From Lentzea waywayandensis (lineage in GTDB: Bacteria; Actinomycetota; Actinomycetes; Mycobacteriales; Pseudonocardiaceae), in NCBI RefSeq assembly GCF_900115955.1, contig NZ_FOYL01000002.1:1178001-1242000 (forward strand): a stretch of DNA of 64,000 bases, in the 5' to 3' direction. Positions 42,797 to 51,223 of this stretch are shown in pieces (the stretch's first letter is position 1; each line of letters opens with the position of its first letter). The translations under genes were made by a program, and so were the position numbers. The notes under the pieces are model-generated. The model searched no databases and was not told where the DNA came from. It worked only from the letters and a program-made list of their open reading frames with translations.

Positions 42797-43899
42797 CGCG
42801 CACTCCACCTCTTCAGCGCCTCGTCGACGAACACCTCGGCCGCCCCGAGATAGGCGCCCGGATCAGCTCCGCCACCGCGCTCTGCCAGCAGTTCCGTAGC
42901 GGCCTCGGCAGCCCGCCGCGCCATCACGTCGGCGCGCACCTCAAGCCCTTCCAGCAACTCCGCGGCCTGCGAAGCCGCCACCACCGCCAGCTCCAGCAAC
43001 GCCCGCAAAGCCGGCCACTCCGCGTGCCAGGCCCCGTCCGGCCGCTCGTCCACCGCCCGCGCCGCACACAGGTGCAACCGCGCCCCCAGCCCGGGAGCCT
43101 GCAGGGCGGCGCTGTTCACCAGCACCGACAACACCGGGTTCCGCTTGTGCGGCATGGTCGAGGACCCACCCCGCCCGGCCACGAACCCCTCGCGGACCTC
43201 GCCGATCTCCGGCCGCCCCAATGTCAGCAGATCCGCCGCCATCACCCCGAGCGCGTCGCAACACCGCACCACCGCATCACCGAGCCGCGTGACCGGCGCA
43301 CGGTAGGTGTGCCAGGGCATCCCCGGCCACACCAGTCCCAGGTGACCAGCGAAAGCCGCTGCCGACGCGACCGGATCCGCGACACGCGACAACGTCCCCG
43401 CCGCACCCCCGCACTGCACCGGCAGGTTCCGCGCCACGACCTCCAGCTCGTCCAGCGCGTCCAGCACCCCGACCAGCCACCGCGCGGCCTTGAGCCCGAA
43501 CGTGATCGGCACGGCGTACTGCGTCAACGTCCGCCCGGCCATCACGCTGGACCGGTGCTCGTCAGCCAGCCGAGCCAGCGCCAGAGCAACTCGTCCGAGA
43601 TCCGCCGACACCCGCTCCAAAGCCCCGCGCGCCAGCAACATCAGCGCGGAGTCGAGGACGTCCTGACTGGTCAGTCCAGTGTGGACGGGCGAGGAGACCT
43701 TCGCACGCAAAGCGGAGACCAGTGGCAGAACCGGATTCCCGGCAGCCTCGACCTCGACCGGGTCCAGCGACGGAACCCAGTCGCCCAACGAGAGCGAAAC
43801 CCCGAGCACGCGCGCCCAGGCGACCTCGACCTCCAGCATCGCGCGCACCAGCGCGGCATCGTCGAGGAGGCCGGCGGCGCGATGAGAACCAGGCAGCAC
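42793..43899 (-). CDS. pcaB: 3-carboxy-cis,cis-muconate cycloisomerase
   Basis: A 368-residue member of the fumarase/aspartase superfamily that lactonises 3-carboxymuconate. GGSSTMPHKRNPVLS is the superfamily signature with the mobile catalytic loop, and TGLTSQDVLDSALML and LTQYAVPITFGLKAARWL are PcaB blocks. It is shorter than proteobacterial PcaB (about 450) but ends normally for actinobacteria. A GTG start lies 2 bp after the pcaG stop. Confidence 0.92.
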   Translation of the reverse strand: MLPGSHRAAGLLDDAALVRAMLEVEVAWARVLGVSLSLGDWVPSLDPVEVEAAGNPVLPLVSALRAKVSSPVHTGLTSQDVLDSALMLLARGALERVSADLGRVALALARLADEHRSSVMAGRTLTQYAVPITFGLKAARWLVGVLDALDELEVVARNLPVQCGGAAGTLSRVADPVASAAAFAGHLGLVWPGMPWHTYRAPVTRLGDAVVRCCDALGVMAADLLTLGRPEIGEVREGFVAGRGGSSTMPHKRNPVLSVLVNSAALQAPGLGARLHLCAARAVDERPDGAWHAEWPALRALLELAVVAASQAAELLEGLEVRADVMARRAAEAATELLAERGGGADPGAYLGAAEVFVDEALKRWSAR

Positions 43900-43901
43900 G
43901 A

Positions 43902-44396
43902 TCAGGTCCGCGGGAACTTGAAGAACACCGTCTCGGACGGCCCCTGAAGATGAAGGTCGAACCGCAACCGCCCGTCCGCCTCCCGCTCCGACACCAGCCC
44001 TTCCACGGCATCCGCCGCGCCCGGCAGGTAGATCCGCGTGAACAACCGGTCGAGCAGTCCGCGCGCGAACACCGTCACCGCGAAGAACGGCAGCCCTGGC
44101 TCGACCGTGCTGAACCAGTAGTGCCCGGCGCCGTCGGTGCAGGACCGCCCCCAGCCCGTGAACCCGGCCCCGCGCCGCCGCAACGACCCGCCGATCCGCG
44201 GCACGACACCGGAGGCGTCGGACTGGCGGATCTCGATCATCGCGTCCGGCACGGGATCGCCCGCGCCGTCGTAGACGTAGCCGTGCAGCACCACGGATCC
44301 GGCCGAACCGAACGGCACCAGTTCGGAGTCGCCGGGAAACGCCAGCGCGTGGTGGAAGAACGGGCCTACGGTCTGGCCGGGCGTCGACTCAGTCAT
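43902..44396 (-). CDS. pcaG: Protocatechuate 3,4-dioxygenase alpha subunit
   Basis: A 164-residue subunit that pairs with PcaH in the intradiol ring-cleaving enzyme. TPGQTVGPFFHHAL is the N-terminal block, and VPDAMIEIRQSDASGV and FTGWGRSCTDGAGHYWFSTV follow. As expected, it lacks the full iron ligand set of the beta subunit. Its ATG overlaps the pcaH stop by 8 bp. Confidence 0.94.
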   Translation of the reverse strand: MTESTPGQTVGPFFHHALAFPGDSELVPFGSAGSVVLHGYVYDGAGDPVPDAMIEIRQSDASGVVPRIGGSLRRRGAGFTGWGRSCTDGAGHYWFSTVEPGLPFFAVTVFARGLLDRLFTRIYLPGAADAVEGLVSEREADGRLRFDLHLQGPSETVFFKFPRT

Positions 44397-45126
44397 CGGA
44401 CGGCTCCAGGTAGGTCGCGTGGCTGCCGGTCAGGACGATGTCCCAGCGGTAACCCAGTAACCATTCGTGCTCGGACTGCGCGTGGTCGTACGACGCGACG
44501 AGCCGGGCGAGGGCGGCGGGATCGGTGATCGACTGGGCGATCGGGTCCAGCGCCAGCAACTGGTCGCCGGGGAAGTACATCTGCGTGATGAGCCGCTGGG
44601 TGAAGTCCGTGCCGAACAACGAGAAGTGGATGTGCGCGGGCCGCCAGGCGTTGTGGTGGTTGCGCCACGGGTAGGGGCCCGGCTTGATCGATGTGAACGA
44701 ATACCAGCCGTCGTCGTCGGTGAGGCAGCGGCCGACACCGGTGAAGTTCGGGTCCAGCGGCGCCGGGTGCTGGTCGCCCTGGTGCGAGTAGCGGCCGGCG
44801 GCGTTGGCCTGCCAGACCTCGACGAGCTGCCGGCGCACCGGACGGCCGTCGCCGTCGAGCACACGGCCGTGCACCCGGATGCGTTCGCCGATCGGCTCGC
44901 CGCCGCGCTGCAGGGTCAGGTCGGCCTCGACGGCGTCGACGTCCGAGTGCCCGAAGACGGGCGCGAGCAGTTCGGCGCCCTCCGGGTCGACGTGCAGCGG
45001 TTCCTTCGTGGGGTGGCGCAACGTCGTGCTGCGGTACGGCGCGAAGTCCAGCAGCGGCGCACCCCCCGGTGAGTCGGCCTGGATCTTCGCGATCTCGTCG
45101 CTGATCTCGTGCTGGCTGGTCGTCAC
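44389..45126 (-). CDS. pcaH: Protocatechuate 3,4-dioxygenase beta subunit
   Basis: A 245-residue iron-binding subunit. VEVWQANAAGRYSH provides the first Tyr ligand; KPGPYPWRNHHNAWRPAHIH supplies the second Tyr and the two His ligands of the non-haem Fe(III). The GTG at 45126 starts the protein; the open frame upstream is promoter. It leads the operon pcaH-G-B-D-C-(IJ remnant)-pobA. The 107-bp gap to the divergent TetR gene has an imperfect TTTCC/GGAAA repeat (45171-45187) but no recognisable PcaR site. Confidence 0.94.
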   Translation of the reverse strand: MTTSQHEISDEIAKIQADSPGGAPLLDFAPYRSTTLRHPTKEPLHVDPEGAELLAPVFGHSDVDAVEADLTLQRGGEPIGERIRVHGRVLDGDGRPVRRQLVEVWQANAAGRYSHQGDQHPAPLDPNFTGVGRCLTDDDGWYSFTSIKPGPYPWRNHHNAWRPAHIHFSLFGTDFTQRLITQMYFPGDQLLALDPIAQSITDPAALARLVASYDHAQSEHEWLLGYRWDIVLTGSHATYLEPSDD

Positions 45127-45198
45127 GACATCGAACGCTAGGCAAGCACCTCGTCGTAGTCGACCGCGGCTTTCCACTGAACGGAAAGGCAGGCGTAC

Positions 45199-45228
45199 TT
45201 GACGTCCCCGAGACGACCGCTCATATTG
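45199..45228 (+). promoter_or_regulatory. Leaderless promoter and operator O1 of the TetR gene
   Basis: TTGACG at 45199 and CATATT at 45222 are spaced by 17 bp, and the ATG of the TetR gene is 7 bp after the -10 box, so transcription should start at or near the ATG. AGACGACCGCTCATATTG (45211-45228) overlaps the -10 region and recurs before the hydrolase gene. Confidence 0.65.
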
Positions 45229-45233
45229 GTGGG

Positions 45234-45806
45234 ATGCCCAGGGCAAGTGTGCGAGAGCAGATCGTCGACGCCGCGTTCGAACAGTTCCACCGGCACGGCT
45301 ACAACGCGTGCGGCGTCAAGCTGATCACCGACAGCGCGGGCGTGCCCAAGGGCTCGTTCTACAACCACTTCGAGAGCAAGGAAGCGCTAGCCCTCGTCGT
45401 GATGGACCGCTACGGCGAGACGCGGCACTTGGAGAAGCTCCAAACCCCGAAGACCGCACCGCTCACCCGGCTGCGCCACCACTTCGACGCGCTGGCGCAG
45501 GACATCGTGGACTTCGGCTACGAACGCGGCTGCGTCTACGGCAACTTCAGCACCGAGGCCGCCGACCACATCCCCGCGATCCGTGAGGGGGTCAAGACCG
45601 CCTTCGACCTCTGGGGGAACGCGATCGCCGCCGTGATCCGCGAGGCGCAGGACGCCGGCGACGTGACGAACACCCAGAGCCCCGAGACCCTGGCCAGGTT
45701 CCTGCTCAACTCCTGGGAAGGCGCCATCGTCGGCGAGCGAGCAGCCAAGGACGGCTCGTCGTTCGCCGCGTTCTTCACGGTCGCCTTCGAGGTCGTCCTG
45801 CACTGA
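45234..45806 (+). CDS. TetR family transcriptional regulator
   Basis: A 190-residue repressor. The HTH is QIVDAAFEQFHRHGYNACGV with GVPKGSFYNHFESKEALA, and the C-terminal domain (RLRHHFDALAQDIVDFGYER, GCVYGNFSTEAADH) is of the type found next to small enzymes acting on electrophiles. Three copies of one operator occur around it: one in its own promoter and two before the downstream hydrolase. It probably represses both genes. Despite being divergent from pcaH, no copy lies near the pcaH start. Confidence 0.9.
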   Translation: MPRASVREQIVDAAFEQFHRHGYNACGVKLITDSAGVPKGSFYNHFESKEALALVVMDRYGETRHLEKLQTPKTAPLTRLRHHFDALAQDIVDFGYERGCVYGNFSTEAADHIPAIREGVKTAFDLWGNAIAAVIREAQDAGDVTNTQSPETLARFLLNSWEGAIVGERAAKDGSSFAAFFTVAFEVVLH

Positions 45807-45813
45807 GACCCAG

Positions 45814-45872
45814 CTCAATATGACCGACCGTCTTATCCCCTTGACGCGCTCAAGACGACCGGTCATATTGAG
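45814..45872. promoter_or_regulatory. Twin operators O2/O3 and leaderless promoter of the hydrolase gene
   Basis: Arms at 45814-45834 and 45852-45872 are near-perfect inverted copies (CTCAATATGACCG and CGGTCATATTGAG). TTGACG at 45841, a 17-bp spacer and CATATT at 45864 form a promoter whose -10 is 6 bp from the ATG at 45876. O3 covers the -10; O2 lies upstream. Confidence 0.7.
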
Positions 45873-45875
45873 TTC

Positions 45876-46688
45876 ATGAGCGACATCCACCCGAGGTTCC
45901 GCACCATCGACGGCCTGTCCGTCCGCTACGCCGTGAGCGCTAACAGCAAACCGGCCGCGTTGCTGCTCAGCCCGTGGCCCGAGAGCATCTACGCCTACGA
46001 CCCGACCTGGACGAGACTCTCCGAGCACGCGAGCCTGATCGCGGTCGACCTGCCCGGCTTCGGCCACTCCGACCTGCGCGAGGACCTGCTGTCCCCCAGC
46101 AGGATGGGCGAGTTCCTCGTGCGCGTCGCCGACGAGTTCGAGCTCGAGCGGCCGCACGTCGTCGGTCCCGACATCGGCACCAGCGCGGCCCTGTTCGCCG
46201 CGGCGAAAGCACCGGAGAGGTTCCGCAGCATCGTGATCGGCAGCGGCGGCGCGGTGTCACCGACGGAGCTGGGCACCCCGTTGCACGAGTGGGTGCACGA
46301 CGAGGACCTCACGCCGTACCGGGCACTCGGCCCCAAGGACGTCGTGAACGTCGCCATGGACGCCATCGAGGGCTACGAACTGCCGGACGTGGTGCGGCAG
46401 GACTACCTCGCCGGATACCAGGGCCAGCGGTTCGTCGAGCAGATGGCGTACGTGCGCGCGTACCCGGCGGAGCTTCAGGAGCTGAGCAAGCTCCTGCCGA
46501 GCATCACCACGCCCGTCCAGCTGATCAACGGCAAGCACGACACCGTGGTGCCGGTCTCCAACGCGGAGTACCTGCACGAGCGGTTGCCGAACAGCAGGCT
46601 GGACGTCGTGGACGCCGGGCACTTCGTGTGGGAGGAGAACGCGGACGAGTACGCCCGAATCGTCACGACCTGGTGGCAGAAGAACTAA
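45876..46688 (+). CDS. Alpha/beta hydrolase with Asp nucleophile (epoxide hydrolase/dehalogenase-like)
   Basis: A 270-residue hydrolase. VVGPDIGTSAALFAA places Asp, not Ser, at the nucleophile position, as in epoxide hydrolases and haloalkane or haloacetate dehalogenases. VDLPGFGHSD, QLINGKHDTVVP and VDAGHFVWEENADEYA (catalytic His) complete the fold. It is controlled by the upstream TetR gene through two operators and appears to be translated from a leaderless mRNA. It may detoxify an epoxide or halogenated compound that also releases the repressor. Confidence 0.85.
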   Translation: MSDIHPRFRTIDGLSVRYAVSANSKPAALLLSPWPESIYAYDPTWTRLSEHASLIAVDLPGFGHSDLREDLLSPSRMGEFLVRVADEFELERPHVVGPDIGTSAALFAAAKAPERFRSIVIGSGGAVSPTELGTPLHEWVHDEDLTPYRALGPKDVVNVAMDAIEGYELPDVVRQDYLAGYQGQRFVEQMAYVRAYPAELQELSKLLPSITTPVQLINGKHDTVVPVSNAEYLHERLPNSRLDVVDAGHFVWEENADEYARIVTTWWQKN

Positions 46689-47509
46689 CCGGTCGTGCAG
46701 GCCGCGCCGTTCAGGCTGAACGAGCTCGGCGGCGAACTGGGACCGGTGACGGAGCCGTTGAAACCGAAGGACACCGAGCCGTCCGTGACGATCAGCGCGT
46801 TGTAGTCGGCGTTGGTCACGCTCACATCCGCGCCGGACTGGGAGACCGTGCCGTTCCACAGCTGCGTCACGGTCTCCCCGCCGGCGAACCGCCAGCGCAC
46901 CGTCCAGCCCTGGACCAACGCCCTGCTGACGTTGCGAACGGTCACCTCGCCCTGGAACGCGCCGGCCCACTGGCTGGTGATCCGGTAGACCACGACGCAG
47001 GGCGACGCGGGCGGAGGCGTGACCGCGGTGGACGAGGGCGGCGGAGCGGTCGACGAGGGACAGTCCTGCGCCCACAGGCCGAGTTTCGCCTTCGACGCCT
47101 TGGTTTCCGCCTCGATCAGCGGACCGCCGTCCACGCCCGCGGTGCGCAGGATGCCGTACTGCACGGCCAGCAACGCGTAGTCGGCGCCGTCCGGCAACGC
47201 CAGCGAGACCTCGCCGGGAGTGATGCTGCTCACCCGGACTTCCTTGTCCAGCAACGTCTTCGTGGCGAAGTCGAGGGCAGCCGCGGCGGCACACGACGGA
47301 GGTTCGGCCAGGCGCGCGATACGGGCGTGCGTGCCGTCGGCCAACTCGACGGTGCGGCCGTCCACAACGGCACGCACCTTTGTGGACGGCTCTTTCTCCA
47401 CAGCGGAGGAAGACGCGCGTGGTGCGGGGAAAGGTCTGCCGTCCTGCGGGGCCGTGCACCCGGCCACGAGCAAGGTCAACAGCACCAACATGTGCTTCCG
47501 TGCTGCCAT
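46685..47509 (-). CDS. Lipoprotein with SNase-like domain and C-terminal CBM2
   Basis: A 274-residue protein. LVLLTLLVAGC is a lipobox, so it is anchored outside the membrane. Residues about 45-150 (KVRAVVDGRTVELADGTHAR, TLLDKEVRVSSI, AKLGLWAQDC) follow the staphylococcal-nuclease/Tudor fold, but the catalytic Arg/Glu set is not obvious. After a Thr/Pro linker, residues about 168-274 (CVVVYRITSQWAGAFQGEVT, VQGWTVRWRFAGGETVTQLW, PSSFSLNGAAC) are a family 2 cellulose-binding module with its terminal Cys pair and surface Trp residues. The combination is unusual. Confidence 0.78.
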   Translation of the reverse strand: MAARKHMLVLLTLLVAGCTAPQDGRPFPAPRASSSAVEKEPSTKVRAVVDGRTVELADGTHARIARLAEPPSCAAAAALDFATKTLLDKEVRVSSITPGEVSLALPDGADYALLAVQYGILRTAGVDGGPLIEAETKASKAKLGLWAQDCPSSTAPPPSSTAVTPPPASPCVVVYRITSQWAGAFQGEVTVRNVSRALVQGWTVRWRFAGGETVTQLWNGTVSQSGADVSVTNADYNALIVTDGSVSFGFNGSVTGPSSPPSSFSLNGAACTTG

Positions 47510-47552
47510 TGGACAAACTTATCGCCGGAGGCAGCGATGGCAATCGACTGTT

Positions 47553-47570
47553 CGGAGTTGATCAACTCCG
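47553..47570. promoter_or_regulatory. Perfect 18-bp palindrome in the lipoprotein/RNase divergent region
   Basis: CGGAGTTGATCAACTCCG is fully self-complementary and centred on TGATCA. It lies 44 bp upstream of the lipoprotein start and 162 bp before the RNase start, within a 222-bp gap that holds no other gene. It may be an operator. Confidence 0.45.
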
Positions 47571-47731
47571 GCGTTCAGAGTCGTGGACGGTCAAGCCTCG
47601 CGCGACGCCACCGAGTGTGCGAGCGTGAAGAGGCCACAGTTGCGCGGATGGTTCCCTGCCGTTCATCGGCTCGTGGTGATCAACAGCCAGGATCAAGACG
47701 TTCCCTCGTTCCCTGCCGATGGAGGCCTGAA

Positions 47732-48145
47732 GTGCAAACCCTGCAACAGCACTGGACACGTCGCACCCTCGCCGCCCTTGCCATCGTCGCGTCCGTCCTC
47801 GGCGTGACCACGGCCGTCGCACCTGCCGCCGACGCCGCCGTCTACAGCTCCTGCACGCAGTCGCGCTGTTCCGCGGCCCGCTCCGCCAACACGACGTGGA
47901 AGGCGAAGGGCTACCCGAGCACGCGCGGCTGGGTCAGCAACTGGTCGGGCAGCCAGTGCAACTACGCCGGTGGCGTCCACCAGAACCGCGAGGGCCAGCT
48001 GCCCGCGGGCCACTACTACCTGGAGTTCGACGTCTACCCGCGTGCCTGTGGCGCGTCCCGGGACGCGTACCGGATCATCGTCGACCGCACCGCCGGCACG
48101 GTCTACTTCTCCCCGGACCACTACGCGAACTTCTACCGTCTCTGA
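47732..48145 (+). CDS. Secreted guanyl-specific ribonuclease (RNase Sa/T1-barnase family)
   Basis: A 137-residue protein with a Sec signal (LAALAIVASVLGVTTAVAPA, AADA cleavage). HQNREGQLPAGHYYLEFDVY contains the general-base Glu, SRDAYRIIVDR the Arg, and VYFSPDHYANFYRL the catalytic His of microbial guanyl RNases. Two Cys pairs (SSCTQSRC and QCNYAG with RACGAS) suggest disulfides. The GTG at 47732 has a GGAGG site. No barstar-like inhibitor gene lies next to it, which fits direct export. Confidence 0.88.
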   Translation: MQTLQQHWTRRTLAALAIVASVLGVTTAVAPAADAAVYSSCTQSRCSAARSANTTWKAKGYPSTRGWVSNWSGSQCNYAGGVHQNREGQLPAGHYYLEFDVYPRACGASRDAYRIIVDRTAGTVYFSPDHYANFYRL

Positions 48146-48149
48146 AGCC

Positions 48150-49289
48150 TCACCGGGCGCTGCGGTCGATCCACGACCGCAGCGCCCACCAGGTGTGCAG
48201 CGTCGTCAGCACGTGTGAACGTCCCGCATCCGGGTTCTCGCCGAGATCGGCACCAGTCAGTTCCACCAGCCGGTCGAGCCGGTACCGCACGGTGTTCGCG
48301 TGGATGTGCAACGCCGAGGCCGTCGCGCTGAGCCGGCCGCCGTTGTCCAGGTAGCACAACGCCGTCACCACCATCTCGTGGTGGAACGTGCTCTTCGGAT
48401 CCAGCTGGCCGAGCAGCGAGTCGGCGAGCGTGTCCGCCAGCGCCGGGACCGCCGCGAGAGCGGTCTCACCAGCGAGATCGGTCAGCAGCCGCACTCCCAG
48501 AGCGGCTCCGGCTGCGGCCAGCGCCCGCGTGCACAGGGAGTACGTGCCCCGCAACGACTTCAGCGCGGTCGCCGGTGACACCACGAGCAGGTCGTCCGAC
48601 CACGACGGCGGCACGTGCGTGAGTCCCGCGAGCCGCCCCTCGACCAGCCCGTACACGCCTCCGAAGGTGTGCAGCCGTTGTTCCAACGTGCGCGCGTGAC
48701 TCGGGTCGGTCACCCCGGACACCACGCAGTGATAGCGACCATCGGGACGCAGGCCGGTGCGAGCGAGTTCGGAGGCGTCCGGGAACTCACCGGACACCAG
48801 CAACCGTCGCAGCACTTGGGCATTCAGATCCCGGGCCGTGCGGGACAGTTGAAGCTCGGCGGTGTGATAGCCGCTGATGATGTGCCGCTCGACCGCGCCG
48901 ACGTAGTGGTCGAGGTCGATCATGAAGTCCAGGATCGTGCCGTCCGCGACCCCCAGCGACCGCGCGAGCTCGACGCTCGCCCTGATCAACTCGGTGCGCC
49001 CGGCGTGCACCCCGCGCAGCAGCCCCGCCATCGACACGCCCTGAGCGGCGCGATCAGCGCCCAGCGACAACGCGGCGGAGAAGTCGCCGTCGTCGGCCGA
49101 ACCGCCGCGTTCGAGGTGCGAGATCCCTTCGGCCAGCAGGAAAGCGATGTGCCTGCGGTTCTCCTCCGCGGGCAGCCTGGCTACCTCCGGTGAGTTGCCA
49201 CGGGCGGCGTCGACGACCCGTTCGACCACCTTCTCGTCGGCGGCGACGGCTTCGAGCACCCGGCGGACCATCGCGGACATACCCGGCAC
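48150..49289 (-). CDS. PucR/CdaR family transcriptional regulator
   Basis: A 379-residue regulator. The N-terminal half is a helical sensor-like region (ERHIISGYHTAELQLSRTAR), followed by a GGDEF-like middle. The C-terminal PucR HTH is clear: TALCYLDNGGRLSATASALH, IHANTVRYRLDRLVELTG. The GTG at 49289 has GGGAG upstream; an ATG at 49280 is the alternative. It is divergent from the Tat flavoprotein gene 152 bp away and probably activates it, as such regulators usually control adjacent catabolic genes. Confidence 0.85.
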   Translation of the reverse strand: MPGMSAMVRRVLEAVAADEKVVERVVDAARGNSPEVARLPAEENRRHIAFLLAEGISHLERGGSADDGDFSAALSLGADRAAQGVSMAGLLRGVHAGRTELIRASVELARSLGVADGTILDFMIDLDHYVGAVERHIISGYHTAELQLSRTARDLNAQVLRRLLVSGEFPDASELARTGLRPDGRYHCVVSGVTDPSHARTLEQRLHTFGGVYGLVEGRLAGLTHVPPSWSDDLLVVSPATALKSLRGTYSLCTRALAAAGAALGVRLLTDLAGETALAAVPALADTLADSLLGQLDPKSTFHHEMVVTALCYLDNGGRLSATASALHIHANTVRYRLDRLVELTGADLGENPDAGRSHVLTTLHTWWALRSWIDRSAR

Positions 49290-49441
49290 ATCGGCTCCCA
49301 AACACCACGTTGTGTGACGGCCACAACACAGCCGTCGCCGTTTGGTGGCGGGCCCCTATCCCCCGCTCTCCGGTTACTGGTTAGTTGCTTTACGCGAGAG
49401 TAATTCGCGTTGGCACCACCCTTCAACGAGGAAGGCCCGGG

Positions 49442-51223
49442 ATGTCAGACCGGAACATCAGCCGCCGCAACCTGCTGGCCGCGAGCGGCGCGATCGGCGC
49501 GATCGCCGCGAGCGGGACCCTGGGGCAGGCCGTCGCCGGGGCGGCGCCGAGAGTCGACGCGGACGTGATCGTCATCGGGCACGGCCTGGCCGGTCTCGTC
49601 GCGACCTCCGAGCTGGCCGCGGCGGGCCGCAAGGTCCTGCTGCTGGACCAGGAACCCGAGGCCAGCCTGGGTGGACAGGCGTTCTGGTCGCTCGGCGGCC
49701 TCTTCTTCGTCAACTCCGCCGAGCAGCGGACCGCCGGCATCAAGGACTCGCTGGAACTGGCCCGCGCCGACTGGTTCAACACCGCCGGGTTCGACCGCGG
49801 TGTGAGCGATCCCCTGGGCGAGGACTACTGGGCGGCGAAGTGGGCGGAGGCCTACCTGAACTTCGCCGCCGGGGAGAAGCGCGACTGGCTGTACGGCCTG
49901 GGCGTGCGCTGGGTGCCGATCGTCGGCTGGGCCGAACGCGGTGGCCAGCTCGCGGACGGGCCCGGCAACTCGGTGCCGCGCTTCCACATGACGCTGGGCA
50001 CCGGGCCCGGCGTGATGGAGCCGTTCGAGAAGAAGGTCCGCGACGCCGTCCGGGACGGCAAGGTCACCTTCAAGTTCCGCCACCAGGTCGACGGACTGAT
50101 CGTCAGCAACGGCGCCGTGACGGGCGTGCGCGGCACCGTCCTCGAACCCAGCAGCGCCGCGCGCGGCACACCCAGCTCCCGCACCAAGGTCGGCGACTTC
50201 GAGCTGTACGCACCGATGGTGGTCGTCACGTCGGGCGGCATCGGTGCGAACCACGACCTGGTGCGCCGCAACTGGCCCGCTCGCCTCGGCCCTGCCCCGC
50301 GGCGGCTCGTCACCGGCGTTCCCGCGCACGTCGACGGCCGCATGTTGGCGATCACAGAGCTCGCCGGCGGCCGGATCGTGAACCGCGACCGCATGTGGCA
50401 CTACACCGAGGGCATGATCAACCACACGCCTATCTGGCCGGACCACGGCATCCGCGTGCTGGCCGCGCCGTCGTCGCTGTGGCTCGACGCGCGGGGCAAA
50501 CGCTTCCCCAACCCCGGCATCCCGTCGCTGGACACGCTCGGCACGCTGGAGCTGATCGGCAAGTCCGGCTACGACTACTCGTGGTTCGTGCTCAACAAGA
50601 AGATCATCGACAAGGAGTTCGTGCTCTCCGGATCCGAGCAGAACCCGGAGATCACCGCCAAGAACCTGATCGCCTACCTCGCGATGCGGCTGCTGAACAG
50701 CACGCCGCCGCCGGTGAAGGCGTTCATGGACAAGGGCGTCGACTTCGTCATCAAGAACAACCTGCCGGACCTGGTGGCCGGGATGAACGCGCTGACCGGG
50801 CAGAACCTGATCAACCTCGACGACCTGCGCCGGCAGATCACCATCCGCGACCAGCAGACGGACAACCCGTTCTCCAAGGACGTCCAGGTGATGGGGATCC
50901 GCAACTCCCTGGCCTACAGCGGAGACAGCCTCGCCCGCACGGCCGGGTTGCACAAGCTCCTCGACGCCGGCTCCGGCCCGCTGATCGCGATCAGGATGAA
51001 CATCCTGACCCGCAAGACGCTGGGCGGCCTGCAGACGGACCTTCAGGGCCGGGTGCTCGGCTCGAACGGCCAGCCGGTCGGCGGCCTGTACGCGGCGGGC
51101 GAGGTCGCCGGGTTCGGCGGTGGCGGCGTGCACGGCTACCGCGCGCTGGAAGGCACGTTCCTCGGTGGCTGCCTGTTCTCCGGCCGCGCCGCAGGACGGG
51201 CGGCCGCGGCGGAAAGCGCTTAA
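49442..51223 (+). CDS. Tat-exported FAD-binding dehydrogenase (KsdD/fumarate-reductase flavoprotein type)
   Basis: A 593-residue flavoprotein. SRRNLLAASGAIGAIAASG is a twin-arginine signal, so the enzyme is exported with its FAD. DVIVIGHGLAGLVATSELAA binds FAD, EASLGGQAFWSLGGLFFVNS and VVVTSGGIGANHDLV are superfamily blocks, and GGLYAAGEVAGFGGGGVHGYR with LEGTFLGGCLFSGRAAG closes the FAD site. Members (often annotated FAD-binding dehydrogenase) resemble 3-ketosteroid dehydrogenases; the substrate is unknown. It is divergent from a PucR-type regulator. Confidence 0.88.
   Translation: MSDRNISRRNLLAASGAIGAIAASGTLGQAVAGAAPRVDADVIVIGHGLAGLVATSELAAAGRKVLLLDQEPEASLGGQAFWSLGGLFFVNSAEQRTAGIKDSLELARADWFNTAGFDRGVSDPLGEDYWAAKWAEAYLNFAAGEKRDWLYGLGVRWVPIVGWAERGGQLADGPGNSVPRFHMTLGTGPGVMEPFEKKVRDAVRDGKVTFKFRHQVDGLIVSNGAVTGVRGTVLEPSSAARGTPSSRTKVGDFELYAPMVVVTSGGIGANHDLVRRNWPARLGPAPRRLVTGVPAHVDGRMLAITELAGGRIVNRDRMWHYTEGMINHTPIWPDHGIRVLAAPSSLWLDARGKRFPNPGIPSLDTLGTLELIGKSGYDYSWFVLNKKIIDKEFVLSGSEQNPEITAKNLIAYLAMRLLNSTPPPVKAFMDKGVDFVIKNNLPDLVAGMNALTGQNLINLDDLRRQITIRDQQTDNPFSKDVQVMGIRNSLAYSGDSLARTAGLHKLLDAGSGPLIAIRMNILTRKTLGGLQTDLQGRVLGSNGQPVGGLYAAGEVAGFGGGGVHGYRALEGTFLGGCLFSGRAAGRAAAAESA

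Noticed and set aside
45171..45187. PcaR-type operator in front of pcaH
   Set aside because: TTTCC/GGAAA with a 7-nt spacer is a weak repeat and does not match known PcaR or PobR sites.
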